A program made the position numbers and the translations under genes. Positions 53,226 to 63,376 of a stretch of 64,000 nt of DNA are shown here, piece after piece. Origin of the DNA: Nematopogon swammerdamellus (Eukaryota > Arthropoda > Insecta > Lepidoptera > Adelidae); assembly GCA_946902875.1 (NCBI GenBank), contig OX336349.1:20917891-20981890 (forward strand), read 5' to 3'. The notes beneath the pieces were generated by a model that saw only the letters and a list, made by a program, of their open reading frames with translations, was not told the origin of the DNA and searched no databases. Position 1 is the first letter of the stretch. Each line of letters opens with the position of its first letter.

Positions 53226-53985
53226 TTCTTGACAGACCCCCGACGCAATCGGAGGGGTGTTGAAGTTTAACGTGTGTGTATGTGTGTATATGTCTGTCTG
53301 TCTGTGGCATGCCCAAACGGATGGACCGATTTGGATGCGTTTTTTTTAATTAAAAAGCTGGTTTAATCGGGATGGTTCTTAGCTATGTTTGTAATCAAGT
53401 AATAAACCAAAATTAATTATCTTAAAAAGTGGACCGATTTGCATGCGGTTTTTTTTAAAGCTGGAAATAAACGTTAAATTTTAAATTTAAAAAACTCCCG
53501 ACCCTTAAAAAGTCTAAAATAATTTCCGTTTATTTGTACCGTGTGGGGCCGTTAAAAGAATAGCCCCACTGCATCTCTCCCCGTGTATGTCGTAAAAGGC
53601 GACTAAGGGATATGACTCCCTTCTTATATCACTAGTTGGTAGGGTTTAACCCGCCCGGGTTGGTACCACCGCACTGAATGAAAGGTCGGTCGAATCGGCT
53701 ATGTAAATAGTTTGTGTTTTCCGTCCAGTTCAGTGTAGCCGGCACGACCGAAGGGAAGCACTGACGTGGCACCAAGTTCACCCGGTGTTATGGGCTGACA
53801 TCACGGATGTTGTAGGTGATGTAGCCAACCGTGTCAGTTTCCATAAAAAAAAAAAAAAAAAACTTACTCCGAGTCGGGGGACCGCATTTACTTAGCGGTC
53901 CCCCGCCTCCTTTAAGTAAGTAAACAGAAATTATTTTTTACTTTTGAAGGGTCGCGGGTTTTTTCTCTTTACGATTTACATACAA
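53226..53985 (+). mobile_element. Repeat F, split by SINE-C
   Basis: The parts 53226-53536 and 53863-53985 follow the order of the intact copy at 60776-61277: GACGCAATCGGAGGGGTGTT, ACCGATTTGGATGCG and GACCCTTAAAAAGTC, then after the SINE, GAGTCGGGGGACCGC and AAGTAAACAGAAATTA. Confidence 0.85.
53537..53862 (+). mobile_element. SINE-C, full length, nested in repeat F
   Basis: ACCGTGTGGGGCCGTTAAAA begins it, lacking a few bases of the head found at 30937. The common SINE-A body follows, and about 18 A end it. The A tail suggests a recent insertion. Confidence 0.92.
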
Positions 53986-54147
53986 TAATTCTGAAAAATA
54001 ATAATATCATCATGATTCATGATGCACGACAGAGCGCTTTCAACAACCTTGAGACCCTTGACACATCAGCATCATAGAAATCTCTTTAAGGGATAAGTCC
54101 GCCTTTGCATGTCACGATGTTTTTTGAGCAATAAAGTATTTTCCATC

Positions 54148-54832
54148 TGGCCGGTATTTAAGAATAGCCCCACTGCATTTCTCCCCGTGCATGTCGTAAA
54201 AGGCGACTAATGGATAAGGACAAGACGCCGTGCATAAGGGCGACAGGCTATAGCCACCTTGGCGCGGTCTTTCCACCGAGTCATGCAGCAGGTGGGCCTT
54301 CGTGCCTTACTTGCTGCCTGATAGTTAACTTGTCTAAACGTACTTTGCTAAACGTGGTGGTCGGTGTTGTGCTGTAATTTTTTTTTTTTTCTGGAAACTG
54401 ACACGGTTGGCTACATCACCTACAACGTCCGTGATGTCAGCCCATAACACCGGGTGAACTAGGTGCCATGTCAGTGCTTCCCCCTTTGATCGTGCCGGCT
54501 ACACTGAACTGGTCGGAAAACACAAACTATTTACATAGCCGTTTAGACCGACGTTTCATTCAGTGCGGTGGTACCAACCCGGGCGGGTTAAACCCTACCA
54601 CCAAGTAAGATTAGGAGGGAAGGGACCTACAGTTTTACGAGGATTCCGAACCTCGGTCAGCCTCCAACGGTCAGCGGTCACCCATCCAAGTACTGACCGC
54701 ACCCAGCGTTGCTTAACATTCAATAGCGACAGTTGACTGTCTGCACCACTGAGCTATCGAGGCTGACAAAATTTACCAGAGTTCTTGCAGCACAACACCG
54801 ATTACTCTGCTTACCCCGATTGTCGGGATCGC
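54148..54832 (+). mobile_element. Repeat D, split by SINE-A
   Basis: 54148-54377 runs from the C-type head (AAGAATAGCCCCACTGCATT) to GTTGTGCTGTAATTT. 54771-54832 continues AATTTACCAGAGTTCTTGCA to GATTGTCGGGAT. AATTT is present on both sides, so it is at least part of a target duplication. Confidence 0.9.
54378..54768 (-). mobile_element. SINE-A, long-5S subfamily, full length
   Basis: Minus-strand reading gives TAGCTCAGTGG, GTTAAGCAACGCTGGGTGCG, AGTACTTGGATGGGTGACCG and CGAGGTTCGGAATCCTCG. It is nearly identical to the copies at 11569 and 17688. Confidence 0.92.
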
Positions 54833-55128
54833 CTCCAATCTTCAAGATTCCGCAAATCAGAAAGCTCCCAAAAAGGAGACACAAATTAGGCAGTAACTAA
54901 GAAGCCAGAATTCTTAGAAACCTTTAGATCCCAGCTACTGCTGGCGTCGTCGCCAGGCCACTCGACGCGCCTGGCATATCAATTAACTGGCAACCTACTT
55001 TAAATCTAACAGCCAAAGAATTCTATATGAGAACTGCCTTTGACGTCGTCGGCTACGTCTTAGCTTAGACTTCGGGTTATATGAATCGACTATAATGGTG
55101 ACATTTTCGAGATAACTCGATATTCTCG
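54833..55128. other. No feature seen
   Basis: A gene or shared repeat was not recognised. Confidence 0.4.
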
Positions 55129-55427
55129 AGAGCCCCGGTAGCCCAGTGGTGCGGTCGGTCGACTGTCGTGATCATAAGCACACCTGGGCGCGGTCAGTAC
55201 TTGGATGGTTGACCGCTCGACCGTCGAACCGTGGACCGTGGTTCGGATTCCTTGTAAAACTGTAGGTTCCTTCCCTTCTTACCTTTACTAGGTGGTAGGG
55301 TTTAACCCGCCCGGATTGATACCACCGCATTGAATGAAAGTTCGATTGAAACGGCTGTGTAAATAGTTAGTGTTTACCGTCCAGTTTAGTATAGCCGGCA
55401 CGACCGAAGGGAAGCACTGACATGGGA
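55129..55427 (+). mobile_element. SINE-A, 3'-truncated
   Basis: GGTAGCCCAGTGGTGCGGTC, CTGGGCGCGGTCAGTACTTG and the body up to GAAGCACTGACATGGGAC. The tail is missing, which is unusual for a reverse-transcribed element and implies a later deletion. Confidence 0.85.
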
Positions 55428-55643
55428 CATTTTTCACCTATGTATACTCTATGAATTGACTCCCCGCTAAAGGTTTTCTTTCCTTTCTAACATCCAGTGT
55501 TTTCATCATCGACCCACTTTAGACACAAGGACCGCAATCAGCATTCCATTCACTCCTGGCTTAGCGCGCTAGTGATGACAAATCCAATACGTAATTAGGC
55601 GATGATTTCCAAGAACCATCCATCAGTCTTTGCTTAGTGCTTG

Positions 55644-55752
55644 CTACATCATCAGGCAGCCCGTATTGGTCCACTGCCGGCTATAGACCTCTTCCAAGGC
55701 ACGCCACCACACGCGGTCTTCCGCTCTTCTCATCCATCCACTCCCGGCTACC
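55644..55752 (-). pseudogene. RTE polyprotein C-terminal fragment
   Basis: The minus strand reads VAGSGWMRRAEDRVWWRALE and EVYSRQWTNTGCLMM, then a stop (CTA at 55644-55646). This is a second RTE subfamily, different from 6311-6622. Confidence 0.8.
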
Positions 55753-55824
55753 TTTTTAGGTTTCCGTATCCCGTACGGAAGCCTATTACTAAGCCTACGC
55801 CGCCGCCGCCGCCGTCTGTCTGTT

Positions 55825-55856
<32 letters not shown>

Positions 55857-56370
55857 CTACCGCTGTATCTTTGGAACCGTAATAGGTAGCCAGTTGAAAT
55901 TTTCACAGAATGTGTTATTATGGCGGATATAACAACACATAATAAAAAATTGCAAAAGTAAAAAATTGAAATGAAAATATACTTTATTGCACAAAAAGTG
56001 ACAAAAGGCGGACTTAAAGCCTAAGGGCATTATCTGCCAGTCATACCTGGGATTGTGAGTAGGGTAGATGGGTAGTGCAGAAAATTAAATGAGATAATTT
56101 TTTTTTTAAGAGTACAAAACTAAACAATAAAACATAGATAATAGTAATAACATACAACTAATAAATACATTCGTGATTTACATACATACAAGTTCAAAAG
56201 TACATATACATATACGCAATATAAACAAATACATACATACATACCTAATGCAGTTTCTAAACAAGCAAAATTAAGGGGGGGTTCCCATAAAAAAACGTGC
56301 TTTTTTTTCAATGTTTTTTTTTGTGGTGCGGACATCTCGGTGCGCGAGTCCGACTCGCACTTGGTCGGTT
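55753..56370 (+). mobile_element. Repeat E, split by another retroelement 3' end
   Basis: It opens TTTTTAGGTTTCCGTATCCC with (CCG)n and (TCTG)n and closes GAGTCCGACTCGCACTTGGT. The insertion at 55966-56271 (ATACTTTATTGCACAAAAAG, AAGGCGGACTTAAAGCC) interrupts the AAAAAGTAAAAAA part. That insert resembles reversed 3' ends of lepidopteran non-LTR elements; similar GGCGGACTTA scraps occur at 24.57 and 54.09 kb. Confidence 0.75.
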
Positions 56371-56530
56371 TGTTAGGTCGTCTGTCCACCTAACCTACCT
56401 AACCGGAGGTTCTTCCTACGCTAAGATTGCTTGTGCGTGGCCTCCTCCATTCGAGCACCCGTCTACCCGAGCGGTTCACTTCAGCTTGCTAATTTTCTTA
56501 GCAATGTCGACTATCTTAGATCTTTGTCGT

Positions 56531-56823
56531 TTTTTTTTTATTTTTTTATGTAATCCGGTATTGATTTCTGAGTTGTAGGGGCCAAAGCGCATGCTCCGAC
56601 CAGCCAATATCACCTCCGAGAAGGTAAGCGCCATGCCGGAGACTTCCCTGGATTGCTGGCTATACTGGACTAGAGGAGAACACAACCGAGGGTGCTATGC
56701 GGCCATCTTAAATCTACTACATTCGGCTACAATTTGAGCCTACCACCTAGTAAGGGGCAAGGGAAGGGACCTACAGTTTTACACCGGTTCCGAACGGTGG
56801 AGCACCACGTGTAGGTATGCACA
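56531..56823 (-). mobile_element. SINE-B, 5'-truncated
   Basis: TTTTTTTATGTAATCCGGTA through the core to CACGTGTAGGTATGCAC; the tRNA-like head is missing. Confidence 0.88.
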
Positions 56824-57158
56824 TTTTTTTTTTCTTGTGACGCGTTGTCATCTTTACAGTGTGCTTGTATAGTGGAGATGTATACATATTCCATGAATGA
56901 CTCCCAGTGAGTCACTACTATGTATAGAATGAAGGATGATAGTGAATCATCATCAGTGTACATTGACTTTTCGATCTACTTTATGAATTCTGGGACAGTG
57001 ACTATGTCTTTGCCTGCTACCTAAGTATACGAACATTTCCATTGGATTCTTTAAGGAAAATTAAAATCTGGGGCAGAATGATATGTAAGTCTGCAGGTCC
57101 CTATCGAGGACAACTGGATCGAATATAATTATGTAGTATTTTCTTAAATTTCTTAATT

Positions 57159-57266
57159 ACTAGCTTTGGCCCGCGGCTTCGCTCGCGTGAAATTCGTATT
57201 TAATAAGAAGAAAGTAAGTAAGCCAGCTACCGTAACTTTATTTCGGCGCACGGAACAAGTCGGTTT
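57159..57266 (+). mobile_element. Repeat G, copy 2
   Basis: ACTAGCTTTGGCCCGCGGCT, CGCTCGCGTGAAATTCGTAT and TTTATTTCGGCGC match 27054. Confidence 0.65.
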
Positions 57267-57376
57267 TTATAATATTTTAGGTTTATATATTAGTACTAAG
57301 CACGTACTCGCTTTATATATATTTTCTGTACGAGCTTAAATATCCTTAGTACGGCGTGTGGTATGTATGTATGCAT

Positions 57377-57640
57377 ATATAAGGTGTTTCGTTATTCATG
57401 TCGTTTCTTTCAGGGGGTTGTTCTGTATCCTAAACTGAGTAACTCTTGTTCTATAGCTTTTGGAAATTGGAAAAAAAATCACTTTCCGCATACATTTGGA
57501 GGTTAGGTCTGCCCTTAAATGTATGGAGAAAGTGAATTTTTTTTTCCAATTTCCAAAAGCTATAGAACAAAAGTTACTCAGTTTAGGATACAGAACAACC
57601 CCCTGAAAGAAACGACATGAATAACGAAACGCCTTGTATA
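57377..57640. mobile_element. 264-bp foldback MITE
   Basis: The arms are almost perfect over about 100 bp: GTTTCGTTATTCATGTCGTT at the left, AACGACATGAATAACGAAAC at the right, and inside CCTAAACTGAGTAACT paired with AGTTACTCAGTTTAGG. A spacer of about 40 bases separates the arms. Confidence 0.92.
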
Positions 57641-57859
57641 GCTGGCGGCTACACTGAACTGTACGGAAACACTTAGGCATGCTAGACGCCCGGTCCGGTG
57701 ATCCCTCGACCCCACGATAAGTGCTTCGCCTTGGAACACTTTCGATTGGTCGCTCGCTGCTCGCGTGCTGAGTGCAGACTCGTTTGCGCAAGATTAGGAG
57801 CAAGAAGTCTCACGCATATCGATGGCGAAGAATATAACTGTGTAGTGGGTATATCTACC

Positions 57860-58215
57860 CGATGGGAGGATGAAATAAAAAAAGTCGCTGGCCCAAAGTG
57901 GTGGCAAATAGCACAGTGGCCGTATTCTCTAACTTCCTACCGTCAACGTCGGTGACGCTGACTAGTTATGTCTCTGTCTAGTTCATATAATTAGACAGAG
58001 ACATAACTAGTCAGCGCGTCGCTGACGTTGACGGTAGGACGTTAGAGAATACGGCCACTGGATAGAGAGAAGTGGGCATCAGTGGAGGAGGCCTTTACCC
58101 AACCTGGGGACCTTGCTTAATAAATCAAGTACCTAATTTTGTAATTATAACATTAATAGTAACTAAGATTGAAATGTAGCATGGTCAAATAAAGGCTTTT
58201 TTATTTTTATTTTTA
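57860..58215 (+). pseudogene. RTE polyprotein end, interrupted by a MITE
   Basis: RWEDEIKKVAGPKWWQIAQ (57860-57916) is followed, after the MITE, by DREKWASVEEAFTQPGDLA and a stop (58118-58120). The 3' end follows with AATAAAGGC near 58188 and an AT-rich tail. The two coding parts are consecutive in frame when the inserted DNA is left out. Confidence 0.88.
57917..58060. mobile_element. 144-bp foldback MITE inside RTE
   Basis: TGGCCGTATTCTCTAAC and GTTAGAGAATACGGCCA are the ends; GACTAGTTATGTCTCTGTCT and its inverse meet at the centre around TTCATATAA. Confidence 0.92.
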
Positions 58216-58274
58216 GTGGGTATATCTAACAAACGAACTAGGAAAGGCAAGAAACTGGGATTATACACGTTTCA

Positions 58275-58960
58275 ATAAATAGTGCTAGCTGTAAGACTTC
58301 GTTCTGGCCACATTCCATTGAATAAATTTAAATTCCTGATGAAAAAGACTGCAACTCCGCAGGGGCGTCGGCTCCCTAAGTGTGTTCTATCGTCTATTTT
58401 ACGGGGAGTATTCGGAGGAGCTGTTTAACGCAATTCCGTCGTCCCCATTCCACCTCCGCACTACGCGTACTGGGCAGGGGATGCACCCCTATACTATCGA
58501 CCTACCGAGGATGCGCACCAACCGGTTCTATAGGTATTTTATTCACAGAACCGGGAAAATATGGAACGCACTCCCTGTGGGGTTTTTCAAAACGGACGTG
58601 AAAAGGCTCCTGTCAGGCCGGCATGGCATTCGCAATCCTCTTGCATCACAGAATGTCCATGGGTATCGTAAGTCACCTACTCGTAAGTGAAACGACGCCA
58701 CATGTCGCGCTTTCTATAAAAAAAAAGAGAGATTCTCCAAAATTGTGATCGGTGTAGCAAGGAGGATGACATGCACCATTTGCTGATGGAGTGTGCTCAG
58801 AACGAGGAATTACGGAGGGAATTACAGATGTCACTTAGGGTGGTACAGACTCAATTTGTTTTTTAGCAGTCCAAGTGAGAGGGATTTAGTAATTGTGTTG
58901 GATTTCTTGGAGCGTTCTCTATCCCTTATTGACTCTGGGCCCTAAGGGATGGAGAAGATG
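58275..58960 (+). pseudogene. Non-LTR element C-terminus with zinc-binding motif, split by LINE-K
   Basis: RLRSGHIPLNKFKFLMKK ends near 58348. After the insertion, the frame ILQNCDRCSKEDDMHHLLME and CAQNEELRRELQ continues, with C-x2-C and H-x4-C ligands as in the zf-RVT domain that ends jockey/R1-like proteins. A TAG lies at 58864-58866. The flanking AT-rich end has no intact tail. Confidence 0.8.
58349..58728 (+). pseudogene. LINE-K, longest copy, 3' end of jockey-like polyprotein
   Basis: In the frame of 58382 it reads LQLRRGVGSLSVFYRLFYGE, YSEELFNAIPSSPFHLRTTR, TIDLPRMRTNRFYRYFIHRT and GKIWNALPVGFFKTDVKRLL, ending at a stop in 58688-58690. The 3' end has CGACGCCACATGTCGCGC and an A tail from about 58716. 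It is the typical C-terminus after the reverse transcriptase thumb. The catalytic domain is absent. Confidence 0.88.
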
Positions 58961-59235
58961 ATTGCTATGGGGCTGATATTAACAAAGTATTGTTAAAAGC
59001 ACTAACTTATAAAGTTATAAAAAAAATTGGAAATATGGAACACTTATAACCCGGGTATCTTCAATAGGCGTGTTAATACATTAGATTAGACGATGACCTT
59101 TTGTCTACCTTATAACTGGCTTGGTGCCTCTCTAAGGTCTTGCGAGGAGTGTTTTATTGACTCGTCATTGAACTTTTGGGTAGGTGCAGCCTATAAAAAT
59201 ATTATTTCCATCTTCTTTTCTCCACTAATTTACTT
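58961..59235. other. No feature seen
   Basis: AT-rich with chance frames only. Confidence 0.4.
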
Positions 59236-59540
59236 ACATATGTACATTACTCAACACGTTATAGCCCACATATCGGGGTAAGCGGAATAATCGGTGTTGT
59301 ACTACAATAACTCCGGATAATTACAGCACAACACCAAAAACCAGGTTTAGAAAAGTATGTGAGAAGATGTCTACCAAGCAGCCAGAAAGGTGACTACCTA
59401 CTGACCCTACTGCATGCGCCATCTCTCCCCGTGCATTTCGTAAAAGGTGACTAAGGAACAAGCTCAAGATGTGCTAAAAGGCGACACGATAGCCACCACT
59501 TATCTTGACACGGTCCCTCCAACGAGTCATTTCATGCAAG
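59236..59540 (-). mobile_element. Repeat D, old and diverged
   Basis: CACATATCGGGGTAAGCGGA, AATTACAGCACAACACC, CATCTCTCCCCGTGCATTTC and AACGAGTCATTTCATGCA occur in mixed, rearranged order with respect to other copies. Confidence 0.6.
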
Positions 59541-59984
59541 TGAAATTGCATAATCTATTTTAGCCAGAATAGCCTCCACTCTGGGATGGAACAGTAAATA
59601 GTGATTTCCACTTGGTAGAAATTCCTGAAAATATTTCGAACAACAACGACAGACAGAACAACAATCCTAAAGAACCAGTTTCGAAACTGTCGGCAATGAT
59701 TGATTGATGAAGTCAAACAAAAGAACCGCAAGCCGGCCACATCCGACGCAATGCAAACAGCGTCATTGAAATCCTAATCCAGCAAGAAATGAGTACAAAC
59801 AGTCATATTGAAATTCTAACCCAGCTAGAGCAATGAATCGCGAAGTTACACGATAATAATCAATTTGACTCAGTTGAGGTAAAGACAGAATTAAATAGGT
59901 GGTCGGCACGATCTTGACGTCGGTGATTCCAATCCGGCTGACGTCCACTAATGCATTTTTCTACTCTAAGTTTATACCTACACC
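59541..59984. other. No feature seen
   Basis: TTGAAAT(C/T)CTAA(T/C)CCAGC occurs twice (59766 and 59808) as a local duplication. No gene was recognised. Confidence 0.4.
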
Positions 59985-60295
59985 TTTTTATGGAAACTGA
60001 CACGGTTGGCTACATCACCTACAACATCCGTGATGTCAGCCCATAACACCAGGTGAACTAAGTGCCATGTCAGTGCTTCCCTTCATTTCATGTCGGCTGC
60101 ACTGAACTGGACGGAAAACACGAACTATTTACCGTTTCGTCCGACGTTTCGCTCAGTGCAGTAGCAACGCGGCCGGGATATACCCTACCACCCAGTAAGG
60201 TAAGAAGATTAGGGACCTACAGTTTAACGTGGAACCACGGTCAGCCTCCAACAACGATCGAGCGGTCACCCATTAATTGAGCTACCGAGGCTGAC
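59985..60295 (-). mobile_element. SINE-A, 5S block deleted
   Basis: TTTTTATGGAAACTGACACG to CTCCAACAACGATCGAGCGG and GAGCTACCGAGGCTGAC. The head keeps tRNA-like ends, but the 5S-like part between CACCCAT and GAGCTACC is gone. Confidence 0.85.
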
Positions 60296-60297
60296 AT

Positions 60298-60566
60298 TTG
60301 CTGCTTAACCGGTGTAAAACTAAAGGTCTGTAAGTCGGTGTAAAACTGAAGGTCCCATCCCTTACCTCTTGCAAATTGTAGCCAACTGGGTTGATACGGC
60401 CGTACTGGAAAGGCAGCGCCGGCTGTGTTCTCCTCTAGTTCAGTCAGCGATCCAAAGAGAAGTCTCTGTGTGGCCCCTTCTCGGAGGTGGTATTAGCCGG
60501 TTGGAACGGCTGCTCTGGCCCCTCTGACTCAGCCAGATATACCGGATTGTATACATAAAAAATGCA
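60298..60566 (+). mobile_element. SINE-B, headless, diverged
   Basis: ACCGGTGTAAAACTAAAGGT is duplicated locally; AGCCAACTGGGTTGATAC and TGTTCTCCTCTAGTTCAGTC follow, ending in an A tail. It abuts the head of the reversed SINE-A. Confidence 0.8.
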
Positions 60567-60775
60567 ATATAGTTATGACAGTTCTATGCATTTTAAATTA
60601 TTGACACTCTTCTGATGGTAATTGTCAAATACGTGTGTTTGACGAGTCGAGGTCACGACTCCAGTATCTGTATACAGACGTAGGCGAAGACTGAGAGCCT
60701 TCGAACACGAAGTGATAATATTGCGGTTTTCGAAATGTGTATTCCGGTTCGGTGTAGTCGATGATTTGTTTCAAT

Positions 60776-60816
60776 TTTTAACCCCCGACGAAAAAAACGG
60801 AGGGGTGTTATAAGTT

Positions 60817-60855
<39 letters not shown>

Positions 60856-61277
60856 TGTCTGTGGCATCGTAGCTCCCAAACGGGTGGACCGATTTGGATG
60901 CGGTTTTTTTTATTAGGAAGCTTGTTTAATCGGGATGGTTCTTAGCTATGTTTGTAATCAAGTAATAAAGTAATTAAGTAATAAAAAAAATAATTCTCTT
61001 AAAAAGTGGACCAATTTGCATACGGTTTTTTTTAAAAAGCTTGAAATAAAAGTTAAATTACAAATTTAAAAAACCCCCGACTCTTAAAAAGTCAAAAATA
61101 ATTTCCGTTTACTTACTTAAAGGAGTCGGGGGACCGCTAAGTAAATTAAATATAAAGACTCAAGAGTTGCGCGGGAATTTACTTAGCGGTCCACCGACTC
61201 CTTTAAGTAAGTAAACGGAAATTATTTTTGACTTTTTAAGAGTCGGGGGTTTTTTAAATTTGTAATTTAACTTTTAT
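60776..61277 (+). mobile_element. Repeat F, intact, ending in a 232-bp palindrome
   Basis: It opens TTTTTAACCCCCGACGAAAA, with (GT)n at 60821-60854 and GACCGATTTGGATGCGG. The arms 61046-61147 and 61176-61277 are 102-base inverted repeats, differing by very few bases around a 28-base loop (core TAAAGGAGTCGGGGGACCGC). Confidence 0.92.
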
Positions 61278-61480
61278 CTTATTGAGTTTGTGGTTAGATG
61301 GGTATTTTTCCTTGATATTTTCTTTCATTAATTCCGATAGGACCGTTGAATCTTTTTCTGATTTTATTTTTCTTTCTTCAATATGTTCGTTTAGGTTTTT
61401 ACCGCTGTTACACATTATAGTACTGTTTTCGGTTATGCGGTTATTCATGAGAACGAGGACTAGCGTAGCTGCGACGCCCT

Positions 61481-61820
61481 CAGTAGCCTCGGTAGCTCAG
61501 TGGTGCGTGCGGTCAGTCGACACAACCCTGAGCGCGGTCAGCACTTGGATGGGTGACCGCTCGGCCGTTGGAGGCTGACCGCGGTTCGGATTCCAAGTAA
61601 AACTGTAGGTCCCTTCCCTTCTTACCTTACTAGGTGGTAGGGTTTATTCCGGGTCGGTCGAAACAGCTATGTAAATAGTTCGTGTTTTCCGTCCAGTTCA
61701 GTCTAGCCGACATGAAATGTAGGAAAGCACTGGCATGGCACCTAGTTCACCAGGTGTTATGGGCTGACATCCCGGATGTTGTAGGTGATGTAGCCAACCG
61801 TGTCAGTTTCAATAAAAAAA
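61481..61820 (+). mobile_element. SINE-A, full length with body deletion
   Basis: GGTAGCTCAGTGGTGCGTGC, GAGCGCGGTCAGCACTTGGA and GCGGTTCGGATTCC form the head. The body lacks the GGTTGGTACCACCGCACTG core, and the A tail is present. Confidence 0.88.
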
Positions 61821-62042
61821 CCTGGAGGACACCCGACATGTCGCCGTCCAGTCAGATGTCAACTGCTGGTCGCCGCTGACGTAGATTGTAGCGATGCGAG
61901 GGTACTGCGGCCGATGCGGGTAGGCTCGAAATCTCTTGCTGGAAAAGGTCGGTGCACACGTAGCTCATTGTGTCGATGACCTTTCTTCATTGAATTATCA
62001 ATGTCAATATTCATGCTATTTTACGAGTGCGGGCGTGACTAG
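61821..62042. other. No feature seen
   Basis: Unassigned DNA between SINE-A and a MITE. Confidence 0.4.
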
Positions 62043-62275
62043 TACTGTTAGCGCGCACGTTCGTGGCCTCTGCGGGCGGAGGCCGATAGATTTTTAAACG
62101 ATTATCCCTGTTTTGTCTTCGTACTTCAACCACGCAATAAAACCTTATTAGATATAAATAATAAATAAAAATGAGGTTTCGTAAATTCGTCGTTACTTTC
62201 AGAGATTGATTCACAACACTATACATTCCATTCTCGCTTTCCTGCCGGAGGCCACGAACGTACGCGCTGACTGTA
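62043..62275. mobile_element. MITE with TACTGTTAGCGCG ends
   Basis: TAGCGCGCACGTTCGTGGCC and GGCCACGAACGTACGCGCTG are inverted ends of about 30 bases. The interior is AT-rich. Confidence 0.8.
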
Positions 62276-62665
62276 GGCATACGTACTTCATTCCCTATCT
62301 ATCACACGTTCGTCTGATGAGAACACGGAGCAGATAGGTAGAGAGAAGTTGTTGTCGCTTGAAAACATGGTTCCCTAGTGTAGTAGTAGCGGGGCGAGGC
62401 ACGAGTTGAAGTTCACCAATCACGCACCATTTAATTCCACGCCACGCCCAACTGGATGACGTATGCCCCCAGTTGGTGTCGACGTGCCCAGTTTTCTTAG
62501 ACCCACTCCACTCCTCTTGGCGTATTTTCAAAATATTTTGTACGCTCGACGGAACATTCATATTACTCCTGAAAATGGTGACTTTCATGGTTTCGTTACG
62601 ACACGAGAAACAGGAAGCAGCTCAGGCCGGTGACGGCGCGACTAGCCAGAGTGTAGAAGAGTTTT
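62276..62665. other. No feature recognised
   Basis: Short open frames on both strands overlap each other; none is recognisable. Confidence 0.35.
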
Positions 62666-62985
62666 ATGTATCAAAGTGTGAAGTTTTACAATAAACTACC
62701 GCCCGAACTTAAAATATGCGAGGATAAATATTTTAAGAATAAACTTAAGAGCAAGCCAAGCAAGACCAAGATTCAATAGAAGAGTAGTTGATTAAGACAA
62801 CAATGTGATTATTGAATTAGCCTGTTTTAATAATAATTACATTTTGGTTTAATTTTTGTGCTGGTTGTTTTTAATTTTGTTTTTAATTTTAAATTAGTAC
62901 ATAATATGTTACTTTGAAATGTATTTGACATGTCTGAGCGGCCAATATTGTGCCCAATGATGAAATAAAGAATCTGAATCTTCTC
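62666..62985 (+). pseudogene. Non-LTR element C-terminal scrap and 3' end
   Basis: MYQSVKFYNKLPPELKICED and KYFKNKLKSKPSKTKIQ then a stop resemble the short tail (VKxYNxLPxxIK...FKxxLK) that ends many insect non-LTR polyproteins. A 3' region with GAAATAAAGAATCTGAATC closes it. Confidence 0.65.
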
Positions 62986-63376
62986 CGTGGATTAGAAACT
63001 TTCCATACTTGCCAGCGCAATCTCTATTGAAATAGTCACCACGCATGACGCAGCATCAAGCATCCAGCATACATCGATAATAATCGTTACGTCACAATCG
63101 GATTCAATGTCTCGAACAATTCGATACTGCAGCTTCGATGCACTCTCGCGTTCACTTTCGATTCGAGTGACATTTTCTCGTGTGTCGTTTGTCGTGTCGT
63201 GATGTGCGGTCGTGCTGTTTGCTATCGAATCGCTGATTTACTATTGCGTTACATCGATAAATTAGAACTAGAACATGATAAACGGGCAATACGAGTTTTT
63301 ACAATTTCTTTCGAAATGTTGATTCGACTGTCTACATTATGTTAGACAAATGACGAGAATAAACACTTTTAATGTT
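62986..63376. other. No feature recognised
   Basis: TCG-rich sequence near 63110-63220 (CTCGCGTTCACTTTCGATTC, GTGTCGTTTGTCGTGTCGTG) stands out from its AT-rich surroundings but has no other support as a promoter. Confidence 0.3.
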
